64,000 nucleotides of DNA from Rhipicephalus microplus. Taxonomy: Eukaryota > Arthropoda > Arachnida > Ixodida > Ixodidae. Below, piece by piece: positions 24,735 through 37,847 of the stretch. Location of the stretch: contig NW_027464602.1 in the NCBI RefSeq assembly GCF_043290135.1, forward strand, positions 5,022,001 to 5,086,000, read 5' to 3'. A program made the position numbers and the translations under genes. How positions within the stretch are numbered: position 1 is the stretch's first letter; each line of letters opens with the position of its first letter. The notes beneath the pieces are model-generated. The model was not told the origin of the DNA. It made no database searches and saw nothing but the letters and a program-made list of their open reading frames with translations.

Positions 24735-25835
24735 AGTCCTGCTCCACTCTCACCACCATAAGAACATATCTTCAAAGCTATCAGCCCAAAGAAAAAAAAG
24801 CGCCGCACCACCACCGGGTGGGCACGAACCTCCGACCTTTTGGTTAACAGCCGATTGCTCTAGCCAATGGCGCCACGGAGACAGTCCTGCTCCATTCTCA
24901 CCACCATCAGAACATATATTCAAAGCTATCAGCCCAAAGAAAAAAAAGCGACGCACCACCACCGGGTGGGCTCGAACCTCCAACTTTTCGGTTAACAGCC
25001 GATCACGCTAGCCAATTACGCCACGGAGACGGTCCTGCTCCACTCTCACCACCATCAGAACATATATTCAAAGCTATCAGCTCACAGAAAAAAAAGCGCC
25101 GCAAAACCACCGGGTAGGCTCGAACCTCCAACTTTTCAGTTAACAGCCGATCGCGCTAGCCAATTGCGCCACGGAGACAGTCCTGCTCCACTCTCACCAC
25201 CGTAAGAACATATCTTCAAAGCTATCAGCCAAAAAAAAGCGCCGCACCACCACCGGGTGGGCTCGAACCTCCAACCTTTCGGTTAACAGCCGATCACGCT
25301 AGCCAATTGCCCCACGGAGACAGTCGTGCTCCACTCTCACCACCGTCAGAACAGTTCTTCAGAGCTATCACCCCAAAGAAAAAAAAAGCGCCGCACCACC
25401 ACCGGTCGGGATCGAACCTCCAACCTTTCGGTTAACAGCCGATCGCGCTAGCCAATTGTGCCACGAAGACAGTCTTGCTCCACTCTCACCACCATCAGAA
25501 CATATCTTCAAAGCTATCAGCGCAAAGAAAAAAGCAACACACCGCTAACGGGAGGGCTCAAAACTCCAACCTTTCGGTCAACAGCTGATCGCGCTAGCCC
25601 ATTGCGCCACGGAGACAGTCTTGCTCCCCTCTCACCACCATCAGAACATATCTTTAAAGCTATCAGCCCAAAGAAAAAAAGCACCGCACCACCACCGGAT
25701 GGGCTCGAACCTCCAACCTTTCGGTTAACAGCCGATCGCGCTAGCCAGTTGCGCCACGGAGACAGTCGTGCTCCACTCTGACCACCATCAGAACATATCT
25801 TCAAAGCTATCAGCGCAAAGAAAAAAGCAAAACAT

Positions 25836-25909
25836 CACTCCCGGGAGGGCTCGAACCTCAAACTTTTCGGTTTACAGCCGATCGCGCTGGCCAATTGCGC
25901 CACGGAGAC
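25836..25909 (-). pseudogene. Copy with GUA anticodon
   Basis: Anticodon 25873-25875; palindromic 3' end ctcccgggag. Confidence 0.6.
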
Positions 25910-27747
25910 AGTCCTGCTCCACTCTCACCACAATTAGAACATATGTTCAAAGCTATCAGCCCCCAAAAAAAAAGCGCCGCACCGCCACCGGGTGGGCTCG
26001 AACCTCCAACCTTTCGGTTAACAGCCGATCGCGCTAGCCAATTGCGCCACGGAGACAATCGTGCTCCACTCTCACCACCGTCAGAACATATCTTCAAAGC
26101 TATCAGCGCAAAGAAAAAAGCAACACACCCCACCCGGGAGGGCTCGAACCTCCAACTTTTCGTTTAACAGCCGATCGCGCTAGCCAATTGCGCCACGGGG
26201 ACCGTCCTGCTCCACTCTCACCACCGTCAGACCATTTCTTCAGAGCTATCACCCCAAAGAAAAAAAGTGCCGCACCACCACCGGGTGGGCTCGAACCTCC
26301 GAACTTTCGGTTAACAGCCGATCGCGCTAGCCAATTGCGCCACGGAAACAGTCCTGCTCTACTCTCACCACCATATGAACATATCTTCAAAGCTATCAGC
26401 CCAAAGAAAAAAAAGCGTTGCACCACCGCCGGGTGGGCTCGAAACTCCAACCTTTCGGTTAACAGCCCATCGCGCTAGCCAATTGCGCCACGAAGACAGT
26501 CCTGCTCCACTCTCACCACCATCAGAACATATCTTCAAAGCTATCAGCCCAAAGAAAAAAAAGCGCCGCACCACCACCGGGTGGGCTCGAACCTCCGACC
26601 TTTTGGTTAACAGCCGATCGTGCTAGCCAATTGCGCCATGGAGACAGTCCTGCTCCACTCTCACCACCATCAGAACATATCTTCAAAGCTATCAGCACAA
26701 AGAAAAAAGCAACACACCTCTCCCGAGAGGGCTCGAAACTCCAACCTTTTGGTTAACAGCCGATCGCGCTAGCCAATTGCGCCACGGAGACAGTCCTGCT
26801 CTACTCTCACCACCATCAGAACATATCTTCAAAGCTATCAGCCCAAAGAAAAAAAAGCGCCGCACCACCGCCGGGTGGGCTCGAAACTCCAAACTTTCGG
26901 TTAACAGCCGATCGCGCTAGCCAATGGCGCCACGGAGACAGTCCTCTTCCAATCTCACCACCCTCAGAACATATATTCAAAGCTATCAGCCCAAAGAAAA
27001 AAAAGCGCCGCACCACCACCGGGTGGGCTCGAACCTCCAACTTTTTGGTTAACAGCCGATCACGCTAGCCAATTACGCCACGGAGACAGTCCTGCTCCAC
27101 TCTCACCACCATCAGAACATATCTTCAAAGCTATCAGCCCACAGAAAAAAAAGCGCCACACAACCACCGGGTAGGCTCGAACCTCCAACTTTTCGGTTAA
27201 CAGCCGATCGCGCTAGCCAATTGCGCCACGGAGACAGTCCTGCTCCACTCTCACCACCGTAAGAACATATCTTCAAAGCTATCAGCCCAAAAAAAAGCGC
27301 CGCACCACCACCAGGTGGGCTCGAACCTCCAACCTTTCGGTTAACAGCCGATCACGCCTGCCAATTGCCCCACGGAGACGGTCGTGCTCCACTCTCACCA
27401 CCGTCAGAACAGTTCTTCAGAGCTATCACCCCAAAGAAAAAAAAAGCGCCGCACCACCACCGGTTGGGCTCGAACCTCCAACCTTTCGGTTAACAGCCGA
27501 TCGCGCTAGCCAATTGCGCCACGAAGACAGTCCTGCTCCACTCTCACCACCATCAGAACATATCTTCAAAGCTATTACCGCAAAGAAAAAAGCAACACAC
27601 CACTCCCGGGAGGGCTCGAAACTCAAACCTTTTGGTTAACAGCCGATCGCGCTAGCCCATAGCGCCACGGAGGCAGTCTTGCTCCACTCTCACCATCATC
27701 AGAACATATCTTCAAAGCTATCAGCGCAAAGAAAAAAAGCGCTGCAC

Positions 27748-27820
27748 CACCACCGCGTGGGCTCGATTTCCAACCTTTCGGTTAGCAGCCGATCGCGCTA
27801 GCCCATTGCGCCACGGAGAC
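27748..27820 (-). pseudogene. Copy with GCU anticodon, C copy 2
   Basis: Exact counterpart of 23042-23114 (anticodon 27784-27786), with the same box-B damage. Confidence 0.6.
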
Positions 27821-28039
27821 AGTCTTGCTCCACTCTCACCACCATCAGAACATATCTTCAAAGCTATCAGCCCAAAGAAAAAAAGCACCGCACCACCACT
27901 GGATGGGCTCGAACCTCCAACCTTTCGGTTAACAGCCGATCGCGCTAGCCAATTGCGCCACGGAGACAGTCGTGCTCCACTCTGACCACCATCAGAACAT
28001 ATCCTCAAAGCTATCAGCGCAAAGAAGAAAGCAAAACAC

Positions 28040-28113
28040 CACTCCCGGGAGGGCTCGAACCTCAAACTTTTCGGTTTACAGCCGATCGCGCTGGCCAATT
28101 GCGCCACGGAGAC
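28040..28113 (-). pseudogene. Copy with GUA anticodon, C copy 2
   Basis: Anticodon 28077-28079; counterpart of 23334-23407. Confidence 0.6.
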
Positions 28114-28924
28114 AGTCCTGCTCCACTCTCACCACAATTAGAACATGTCTTCAAAGCTATCAGCCCAAAGAAAAAAAAGCGCCGCACCACCACCGGGTGG
28201 GCTCGAACCTCCAACCTTTCGGTTAACAGCAGATCGCGCTAGCCAATTGCGCCACGGAGACAATCGTGCTCCACTCTCACCACCATCAGAACATATCTTC
28301 AAAGCTATCAGCGCAAAGAAAAAAGCAACACACCCCACCCGGGAGGGCTCGAACCTCCAACTTTTCGGTTAACTGCCGATCGCGCTAGCCAATTGCGCCA
28401 CGGGGACCGTCCTGCTCCACTCTCACCACCGTCAGACCATTTCTTCAGAGCTATCACCCCAAAGAAAAAAAAAGCGCCGCACCACCACCGGGTGGGCTCG
28501 AACCTCCAACCTTTCGGTTAACTGCCGATCGCGCTAGCCAATTGTGCCACGGAGACAGTCCTGCTCTACTCTCACCACCATCAGAACATATCTTCAAAGC
28601 TATCAGCCCAGAGAAAAAAAAGCGCCGCACCACCGCCGTGTGGGCTAGAAACTCCAACCTTTCGGTTAACAGCCGATCGCGCTAGCCAATTGCGCCACGG
28701 AGACAGTCCTGCTCCACTCTCACCACCATCAGAACATATCTTCAAAGCTATCAACCAAAAGAAAAAAAAGTGCCATACCACCACCGGGTGGGCTCGAACG
28801 TCCGACCTTTTGGTTAACAGCCGATCGCGCTAGCCAATTGCGCCATGGAGACAGTCCTGCTCCACTCTCACCACCATCAGAACATATCTTCAAAGCTATC
28901 AGCACAAAGAAAAAAGCAACACAC

Positions 28925-28998
28925 CTCTCCCAAGAGGGCTCGAAACTCCAGACTTTCGTTTCACAGCCGATTGCGCTAGCCAATTGTGCCACGGAGGC
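28925..28998 (-). pseudogene. Copy with GUG anticodon, C copy 2
   Basis: Anticodon 28962-28964; counterpart of 24217-24290. Confidence 0.55.
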
Positions 28999-29368
28999 AG
29001 TCCTGCTCCACTCTCACCACCATCAGAACATATCTTCAAAGCTATCAGCCCAAAGAAAAAAAAGCTCCGCACCACCGCCAAGTGGGCTCGAAACTCCAAC
29101 CTTTCGGTTAACAGCCGATCGCCCTAGCCAATTGCGCCACAGAGACAGTCCTGCTCCACTCTCACCACCATCAGAACATATTTTCAAAGCTATCAGTCCA
29201 AAGAAAAAAAGCGCCATACCACCACCGCGTGGGCTCAAACCTCCGACCTTTTGGTTAACAGCCGATCGCGCTAGCCAATTGCGCCACGGAGACAGTCCTG
29301 CTCCACTCTCACCACCATCAGAACATATCTTCAAAGCTATCAGCCCAAAGAAAAAAAAAGCGCCGCAC

Positions 29369-29442
29369 AAACACCGGGTAGGCTCCAACCTCCAACTTTT
29401 CGGTTAAAAGCCGATCGCGCTAGCCAATTGCGCCACGGAGAC
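29369..29442 (-). pseudogene. Copy with UUU anticodon, C copy 2
   Basis: Anticodon 29406-29408; counterpart of 24661-24734. Confidence 0.6.
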
Positions 29443-30543
29443 AGTCCTGCTCCACTCTCACCACCATAAGAACATATCTTCAAAGCTATCAGCCCAAAGA
29501 AAAAAAAGCGCCGCACCACCACCGGGTGGGCACGAACCTCCGACCTTTTGGTTAACAGCCGATTGCTCTAGCCAATGGCGCCACGGAGACAGTCCTGCTC
29601 CATTCTCACCACCATCAGAACATATATTCAAAGCTATCAGCCCAAAGAAAAAAAAGCGACGCACCACCACCGGGTGGGCTCGAACCTCCAACTTTTCGGT
29701 TAACAGCCGATCACGCTAGCCAATTACGCCACGGAGACGGTCCTGCTCCACTCTCACCACCATCAGAACATATATTCAAAGCTATCAGCTCACAGAAAAA
29801 AAAGCGCCGCAAAACCACCGGGTAGGCTCGAACCTCCAACTTTTCAGTTAACAGCCGATCGCGCTAGCCAATTGCGCCACGGAGACAGTCCTGCTCCACT
29901 CTCACCACCGTAAGAACATATCTTCAAAGCTATCAGCCAAAAAAAAGCGCCGCACCACCACCGGGTGGGCTCGAACCTCCAACCTTTCGGTTAACAGCCG
30001 ATCACGCTAGCCAATTGCCCCACGGAGACAGTCGTGCTCCACTCTCACCACCGTCAGAACAGTTCTTCAGAGCTATCACCCCAAAGAAAAAAAAAGCGCC
30101 GCACCACCACCGGTCGGGATCGAACCTCCAACCTTTCGGTTAACAGCCGATCGCGCTAGCCAATTGTGCCACGAAGACAGTCTTGCTCCACTCTCACCAC
30201 CATCAGAACATATCTTCAAAGCTATCAGCGCAAAGAAAAAAGCAACACACCGCTAACGGGAGGGCTCAAAACTCCAACCTTTCGGTCAACAGCTGATCGC
30301 GCTAGCCCATTGCGCCACGGAGACAGTCTTGCTCCCCTCTCACCACCATCAGAACATATCTTTAAAGCTATCAGCCCAAAGAAAAAAAGCACCGCACCAC
30401 CACCGGATGGGCTCGAACCTCCAACCTTTCGGTTAACAGCCGATCGCGCTAGCCAGTTGCGCCACGGAGACAGTCGTGCTCCACTCTGACCACCATCAGA
30501 ACATATCTTCAAAGCTATCAGCGCAAAGAAAAAAGCAAAACAT

Positions 30544-30617
30544 CACTCCCGGGAGGGCTCGAACCTCAAACTTTTCGGTTTACAGCCGATCGCGCTGGCC
30601 AATTGCGCCACGGAGAC
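30544..30617 (-). pseudogene. Copy with GUA anticodon, C copy 2
   Basis: Anticodon 30581-30583; counterpart of 25836-25909. Confidence 0.6.
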
Positions 30618-30836
30618 AGTCCTGCTCCACTCTCACCACAATTAGAACATATGTTCAAAGCTATCAGCCCCCAAAAAAAAAGCGCCGCACCGCCACCGGG
30701 TGGGCTCGAACCTCCAACCTTTCGGTTAACAGCCGATCGCGCTAGCCAATTGCGCCACGGAGACAATCGTGCTCCACTCTCACCACCGTCAGAACATATC
30801 TTCAAAGCTATCAGCGCAAAGAAAAAAGCAACACAC

Positions 30837-30908
30837 CCCACCCGGGAGGGCTCACCTCCAACTTTTCGTTTAACAGCCGATCGCGCTAGCCAATTGCGCC
30901 ACGGGGAC
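30837..30908 (-). pseudogene. Copy with 2-bp deletion in box B
   Basis: Forward ggctcacctcc lacks two bases present in the duplicate at ~26,140 (ggctcgaacctcc). The T-loop and box B are destroyed after the C duplication. Confidence 0.7.
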
Positions 30909-31584
30909 CGTCCTGCTCCACTCTCACCACCGTCAGACCATTTCTTCAGAGCTATCACCCCAAAGAAAAAAAGTGCCGCACCACCACCGGGTGGGCTCGA
31001 ACCTCCGAACTTTCGGTTAACAGCCGATCGCGCTAGCCAATTGCGCCACGGAAACAGTCCTGCTCTACTCTCACCACCATATGAACATATCTTCAAAGCT
31101 ATCAGCCCAAAGAAAAAAAAGCGTTGCACCACCGCCGGGTGGGCTCGAAACTCCAACCTTTCGGTTAACAGCCCATCGCGCTAGCCAATTGCGCCACGAA
31201 GACAGTCCTGCTCCACTCTCACCACCATCAGAACATATCTTCAAAGCTATCAGCCCAAAGAAAAAAAAGCGCCGCACCACCACCGGGTGGGCTCGAACCT
31301 CCGACCTTTTGGTTAACAGCCGATCGTGCTAGCCAATTGCGCCATGGAGACAGTCCTGCTCCACTCTCACCACCATCAGAACATATCTTCAAAGCTATCA
31401 GCACAAAGAAAAAAGCAACACACCTCTCCCGAGAGGGCTCGAAACTCCAACCTTTTGGTTAACAGCCGATCGCGCTAGCCAATTGCGCCACGGAGACAGT
31501 CCTGCTCTACTCTCACCACCATCAGAACATATCTTCAAAGCTATCAGCCCAAAGAAAAAAAAGCGCCGCACCACCGCCGGGTGG

Positions 31585-34500
31585 GCTCGAAACACCAACT
31601 TTTCGGCTAACAGCCGGTCACGCTAGCCAATTGTGCCATGGAGACAGTCATGCTCCACTCTCGCCACCATCAGAACATATCTTCAAAGCTATCAGCCCAC
31701 AGAGAGAAAAGCGCCGCACAACCACCGGGTAGGCTCGAACCTCCAACTTTTCGGTTAACAGCCGATCGCGCTAGCCAATTGCGCCACGGAGACAGTCCTG
31801 TTCCACTCTCACCACCATAAGAACATATTTTCAAAGCTATCAGCCCAAAGAAAAAAAAGGACCGCACCACCACCGGGTGAACTTGAACCTCCAACTTTTC
31901 GGTTAACAGCCGATCGCGCTCGCCAATTGCGCTACGGAGACAGTTCTGCTCCACCCTCACCACCATAAGAACATATCTTCAAAGCTATCAGCCCAAAGAA
32001 AAAAAAGCGCCGCACCACCATCGGGTGGGCTCGAACATCCAACCTTTCGGTTAACAGCCGATCGCGCTAGCCAATTGCCCCACGGAGACAGTCGTGTTCC
32101 ACTCTCACCACGGTCAGAAAATTTCTTCAGAGCTATCACCCCGAAGAAAAAAAAGTGCCGCACCACCACCGGGTGGGCTCGAACCTCCAACCTTTCGGTT
32201 AACAGCCGATCGCGCTAGCCAATTGCGCCACGAAGACAGTCCTGGTCCACTCTCAACACCATCAGAACATATCTTCAAAGCTATTACCGCAAAGAAAAAA
32301 GCAACACCCCACTCCCGGGAGGGCTCAAAACTCGAACCTTTCGGTTAAAAGGCGATCGCGCTAGCCCATTGCGCCACGGAGGCAGTCTTGCTCCACTCTC
32401 ACCATCATCAGAACATATCTTCAAAGCTATCAGCCCAAAGAAAAAAAGGCGCCGCACCACCACCGGGTGGGCTCGAACCTCCGACTTTTCGGTTAACAGC
32501 CGATCACGCTAGCCAATTGCGCCACGGACACAGTCCTGCTCTACTCTCACCACCATCAGAACATATCTTCAAAGCTATCAGCCCACAGAAAAAAAAGCGC
32601 CGCACCACCACCGGGTGGGCTCCAACCTCCAACATTTCGGTTAACAGCCGATCGCGCAAGCCAATTGCGCCATGGAGACAGTCCTGCTCCACTCTCACCA
32701 CCATCACAACATATCTTCAAAGCTATCAGCCCAAAGAAAAAAAAGCACCGCACCACAACCGGAGGGCTCGAACCTCCAACCTTTCGGTTAACAGCCAATC
32801 GCGCCAGCCAATTGCGCCACGGAGACAGTCCTGCTCCACTCTCACCACCATCAGAACATATCTTCAAAGCTATCAGCACAAAGAAAAAAAAGCGCCCCAC
32901 CATCACCGGGTGGGCTCGAACTTCCAACCTTTCGGTTAACAGCCGATCGCGCTAGCCAACTGCGCCACGGAGACAGTCGTGCTCCACTCTCACCACCATC
33001 AGAACATATCTTCAAAGCTATCAGCGCAAAGAAAAAAGCAACACACCACTCCAGGGAGGGCTCGAAACTACAACCTTTCGGTCAACAGCGAATCGCGCTA
33101 GCCCGTTGCGCCACGGAGACAGTCTTGCTCATCTCTCACTACCATCAGATCATATCATCAAAGCTATCAGCCCAAAGGAAAAAAAGCACCGCAGCACCAC
33201 CGGGTGGGCTCGAACCTCCATCTTTTCGGTTAACAGCCGATCGCGCTAGCCAATTGCGCCACGGAGACAGTCTTGCTCCACTCTCACCACCATCAGAAAA
33301 TATCTTCAAAGCTATCATCGCAAAGAAAAAAGCAACACACCACTCCCGGGAGGGCTCGAAACTCCAACCTTTCGGTCAACAGCCGATCGCGCTAGCCCAT
33401 TGCGCCACGGAGACAGTCTTGCTCATCTCTCACCACCATCAGATCATATCGTCAAAGCTATCAGCCCAAAGAAAAAAAAGGACCGCACCACCACCGGGTG
33501 AACTTGAACCTCCAACTTTTCGGTTAACAGCCGATCGCGCTCGCCAAATGCGCCACGGAGACAGTCCTGCTCCACTCTCACCCCAAATTAGAACATATCT
33601 TCAAAGCTATCAGCCCAAAGAAGAAAAAGCGCCGCACCACCACCGGGTGGGCTCGAACCTCCAACCTTTCGGTTAACAGAAGATCGCGCTAGCCAATTGC
33701 GCCACGGAGACAACCGTGCTCCACTCTCACCACCATCAGAACATATCTTAAAAGCTATCAGCGCAAAGAAAAAAAAGCGCCGCACCACCATCGGGTGGGC
33801 TCGAACTTCCAACCTTTCGGTTAACAGCCGATCGCGCAAGCCAATTTCGCCATACAGACAGTCCTGCTCCACTCTCACCACCATCAGAACATATCTTCAA
33901 AGCTATCAGCCCACAGAAAAAAAAGTGCCGCACAACCACCGGGTAGGCTCGAACCTCCAACTTTTCGGTTAACAGCCGATCGCGCTAGCCAATTGCGCCA
34001 CGGAGACAGTCCTGCTCCACTCTCACCACCGTCAGAACATTTCTTCAGAGCATCAGCCCAAAGAAAAAAAAAGCGCTGCACCACCACCGGGTGGGCTCGA
34101 ACCTCCAACCTTTCAGTTAACAGCCGATCGCACTAGCCAATTGCCCCACGAAGACAGTCGTGCTCCACTCTCACCATCGTCAGAACATTTCTTCAGAGCT
34201 ATCACCCAAAAGAAAAAAAAGCGCCACACCACCACCGGTTTGGCTCGAACCTCTGACCTTTCGGTTAACAGCCGATCGCGCTAGCCAATTGCGCCACGAA
34301 GACAGTCCTGCTCCACTTTCACCACCATCAGAACATATCTTCAAAGCTATCACCCCAAAGAAAAAAAAGCGCCGCACCACCACCGGTTGGGCTCGAACCT
34401 CCAACCCTTCGGTTAACAGCCGATCGCGCTAGCCAATTGCGCCACGAAGACTGTCCTGCTCCAATCTCACCACCATCAGAACATATCTTCAAAGCTATTA

Positions 34501-34639
34501 CCGCAAAGAAAAAAGCAACACACCACTCCTGGGAGGGCTCGAGACTCCAACCTTTCGGTTAACAGCTGATCGCGCTAGCCCATTGCGCCACGGAGACAGT
34601 CTTGCTCCCTTCTCACCACCATCAGAACATAACTTCAAA
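31585..34639 (-). repeat. Mosaic array segment without a long duplicate
   Basis: About 21 units of mixed type. From ~32,090 onward the spacer lineage gtcagaacatttcttcagag becomes frequent. Private features include a UUU-anticodon copy (32310-32383), ggtgaactt 3' ends at ~31,876 and ~33,497, and a shortened cagagagaaaagc T-run region at ~31,700. Confidence 0.75.
32310..32383 (-). pseudogene. Copy with UUU anticodon, mosaic segment
   Basis: Forward ttaaaagg, anticodon 32347-32349; independent of the C-block pair. Confidence 0.55.
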
Positions 34640-35455
34640 GCTATCACCCCAAAGAAAAAAAGCGCTGCACCACCACCAGGTGGGCTCGAACTTCCAACCT
34701 TTAGGTTAACAGCCGATCGCGCTAGCCGATTGCGCCACGGAGACAGTCTTGCTCCACTCTCACCACCATCAGAACATAATTCGAAGCTATCAGCGCAAAG
34801 AAAAAAGCAACACACCACTCCCGGGAGGGCTCGAAACTCCAACCTTTCGGTCAACAGCCGATCGCGCTAGCCCATTGCGCCACGGAGACAGTCTTGCTCC
34901 CTTCTCACCACCATCAGAACATAACTTCAAAGCTATCAGCCCAAAAAAAAGCACCGCACCACCACCGGGTGGGCTCGAACCTCCAACCTTTCGGTTAACA
35001 GCCGATCGCGCTAGCCAATTGCCCCACGGAGACAGTCGTGCTCCACTCTCACCACCGTCAGAACATTTCTTCAGAGCTATCACCCCAAAGAAAAAAAGCG
35101 CTGCACCACCACCAGGTGGGCTCGAACTTCCAACCTTTAGGTTAACAGCCGATCGCGCTAGCCGATTGCGCCACGGAGACAGTCTTGCTCCACTCTCACC
35201 ACCATCAGAACATAATTCGAAGCTATCAGCGCAAAGAAAAAAGCAACACACCACTCCCGGGAGGGCTCGAAACTCCAACCTTTCGGTCAACAGCCGATCG
35301 CGCTAGCCCATTGCGCCACGGAGACAGTCTTGCTCCCTTGTCACCACCATCAGAACATAACTTCAAAGCTATCAGCCCAAAAAAAGCACCGCACCACCAC
35401 CGGGTGGGCTCGAACCTCCAACCTTTCGGTTAACAGCCGATCGCGCTAGCCAATT
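34640..35455 (-). repeat. 3-unit (436 bp) local duplication
   Basis: The segment starting at ~34,651 recurs at ~35,087 (offset 436 bp, three units). Both copies share the shortened spacer acataattcgaagc and the forward ttaggttaacag unit. Copy 1 is about 34640-35075 and copy 2 about 35076-35455. Confidence 0.85.
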
Positions 35456-36131
35456 GCGCCACGGAGACAGTCGTGCTCCACTCTCACCACCATCAGAACA
35501 TATCTTCAAAGCTATCAGCGCAAATAAAAAAGCAAAACACCACTCCCGGGAGGGCTCGAACCTCCAACTTTTCGGTTAACAGCCGATCGCGCTGGCCAAT
35601 TGCGCCACGGAGAAAGTCCTGCTCAACTCTCACCACAATTAGAACATATCTTCAAAGCTATCAGCCCAAAGAAAAAAAAAGCGCCGCACCACCACCGGGT
35701 GGGCTCGAACCTCCAACTTTTCGGTTAACAGCCGATCGCGCTAGCCAATTGCGCCACGGGGACCGTCCTGCTCCACTCTCACCACCGCCAGACCATTTCT
35801 TCAGAGCTATCACCCCAAAGAAAAAAAAGCGCCGCACCACATCCGGGTGGGCTCGAACCTCCAACCTTTCGGTTAACAGCCGATCGCGCTAGCCAATTGC
35901 CCCACGGAGACAGTCGTGCTCCACTCTCACCACCGTCAGAACATTTCTTCAGAGCTATCACTCCAAAGAAAAAAAAGCGCCGCACCACCACCGGTTGGGC
36001 TCGAACCTCCAACCTTTCGGTTAACAGCCGATCGCGCTAGCCAATTGCGCCACGAAGACAGTCCTGCTCCACTCTCACCACCATCAGAACATATCTTCAA
36101 AGCTATTACCGCAAAGAAAAAAGCAACACAC

Positions 36132-36205
36132 CACTCCCGGGAGGGCTCAAAACTCCAACCTTTCGGTTTACAGTCGATCGCGCTAGCCCATTGCGCCACG
36201 GAGAC
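36132..36205 (-). pseudogene. Copy with GUA anticodon, E copy 1
   Basis: Anticodon 36169-36171; box B decayed (forward ctcaaaac). Confidence 0.6.
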
Positions 36206-36718
36206 AGTCTTGCTCCACTCTCACCACCATCAGAACATATCTTCAAAGCTATCAGCGCAAAGAAAAAAAGCGCTGCACCACAACCGGGTGGGCTCGAACC
36301 TCCAACCTTTCGGTTAACAGCCGATCGCGCTAGCCCATTGCGCCACGGAGACAGTCTTGCTCCACTCTCCCCACCATCAGAACATATCTTCAAAGCTATC
36401 AGCGCAAAGAAAAAAGCAACACACCACTCCCGGGAGGGCTCGAACCTCCAACTTTTCGGTTAACAGCCGATCGCGCTGGCCAATTGCGCCACGGAGAAAG
36501 TCCTGCTCAACTCCATCCACATTCAGAAAATATCTTCAAAATATGAGCCCAAAGAAAAAAAAGCGCCGCACCACCACCGGGTGGGCTCGAACCTCCAACT
36601 TTTCGATTAACAGCCGATCGCACTAGCCAATTGCGCCACGGGGACCGTCCTGCTCCACTCTCACCACCGTCAGACCATTTCTTCAGAGCTATCACCCCAA
36701 AGAAAAAAAGCGCCGCAC

Positions 36719-36792
36719 CAACACCGGGTGGGCTCGAACCCCCCACCTTTCGGTTAATAGCCGATCGTGCTAGCCAATTGCCCCACGGAGAC
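36719..36792 (-). pseudogene. Copy with AUU anticodon
   Basis: Forward ttaatag, anticodon 36756-36758; G34 to A34 by a C-to-T on the plus strand. Confidence 0.55.
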
Positions 36793-36860
36793 AGTCGTGC
36801 TCCACTCTCACCACCGTCAGAACATTTCTTCAGAGCCATCACCCCAAAAAAAAAAAGCGC

Positions 36861-37847
36861 CGAACCACCACCGGTTGGGCTCGAACCTCCAACCTTTCTG
36901 TTAACAGCCGATCGCGCTAGCCAATAGCGCCACGAAGACAGTCCTGCTCCACTCTCACCACCATCAGAACATATCTTCAAAGCCATTACCGCAAAATAAA
37001 GCAACACACCACTCCCGGGAGGGCTCGAAACTCCAACCTTTTGGTCAACAGCTGATCGCGCTAGCCCATTGCGCCACGGAGACAGTCTTGCTCCCCTCTC
37101 ACCACCATCGGAACATATCTTCAAAGCTATCAGCCCAAAGAAAAAGAAGCACCGCACCACCACCGGGTGGGCTCGAACCTCCGACCTTTCGGTTAACAGC
37201 CGATCGTGCTAGCCAATTGCGCCATGGAGACAGTCCTGCTCCACTCTCCCCACCATCAGAACATATCTTCAAAGCTATCAGCCCAAAGAAAAAAAAGCGC
37301 CGCACCACCACGAGGTGGGCTCGAACCTCCAACTTTTCGGTTAACAGCCCATCACGCTAGCCAATTGCGCCACGGAGACAGTCCTGCTCCACTCTCACCA
37401 CCATCAGAACATATCTTGAAAGCTATCAGCCCACAGAAAAAAAAGCACCACACAACCAGCGGGTAGGCTCGAACCTCCAACTTTTCGGTTAACAGCCGAT
37501 CGCGCTAGCCAATTGCGCCACGGAGACAGTCCTGCTCCACTCTCACCACCATAAGAACATATCTTCAAAGCTATCAGCCCAAAGAAAAAAAGCGCCGCAC
37601 CACCACCGGACGGGCTCGAACCTCCGACCTTTTGGTTAACAGCCGATCGCGCTAGCCAATCGCTCTACCGGAGACAGTCCTGCTCCACTCTCACCACCAT
37701 AAAAACATATCTTCAAAGCTATCAGCCCAAAGAAAAAAAACCACCGCACCACCACCGGGTGGGCTCGAACCTCCAAGCTTTCGGTTAACAGCCAATCGCG
37801 CTAGCCAATTGCGCCACGGAGACAGTCCTGCTCCACTCTCACCACGA
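36861..37847 (-). repeat. Mosaic segment between E copies
   Basis: About seven units. The left part resembles 40,450-40,750 (offset ~3,532) and the right part resembles the F family. It holds one of the four copies with a replaced D-arm (37601-37675). Confidence 0.75.
37601..37675 (-). pseudogene. Copy with replaced D-arm
   Basis: Forward caatcgctctaccgg replaces caattgcgccacgg, so the minus strand reads CCGGTAGAGCGATTGG. The element is 1 nt longer, the D-stem cannot pair as in other copies, and box A deviates (TAGAGCGATTGG). The clustered changes suggest a conversion tract or one complex mutation. Confidence 0.65.

Larger units (their letters stand above)
22171..26876 (-). repeat. 4.7 kb tandem duplication C, copy 1 (~32 units)
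   Basis: Matches 26877-31584 at an offset of 4,706-4,708 bp and is nearly identical across about 32 units. It contains copies with GCU (23042-23114), GUA (23334-23407 and 25836-25909), GUG (24217-24290) and UUU (24661-24734) anticodons, all repeated in copy 2. Confidence 0.92.
26877..31584 (-). repeat. 4.7 kb tandem duplication C, copy 2
   Basis: Second member of the C pair. The few visible differences include A-tract length changes (~28613 and ~28760), a C-to-T at ~29198 and a 2-bp loss inside box B at ~30853. The low divergence implies a recent event, or possibly an assembly duplication. Confidence 0.92.
35350..36860 (-). repeat. Repeat E, copy 1
   Basis: Recurs at an offset of 2,498 bp (37848-39355), and partly again 1,179 bp further on. 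Contains a GUA-anticodon copy (36132-36205). One spacer near 36,510-36,545 is unusually diverged (ctccatccacattcag, then aaaatatgagccc). Confidence 0.85.
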
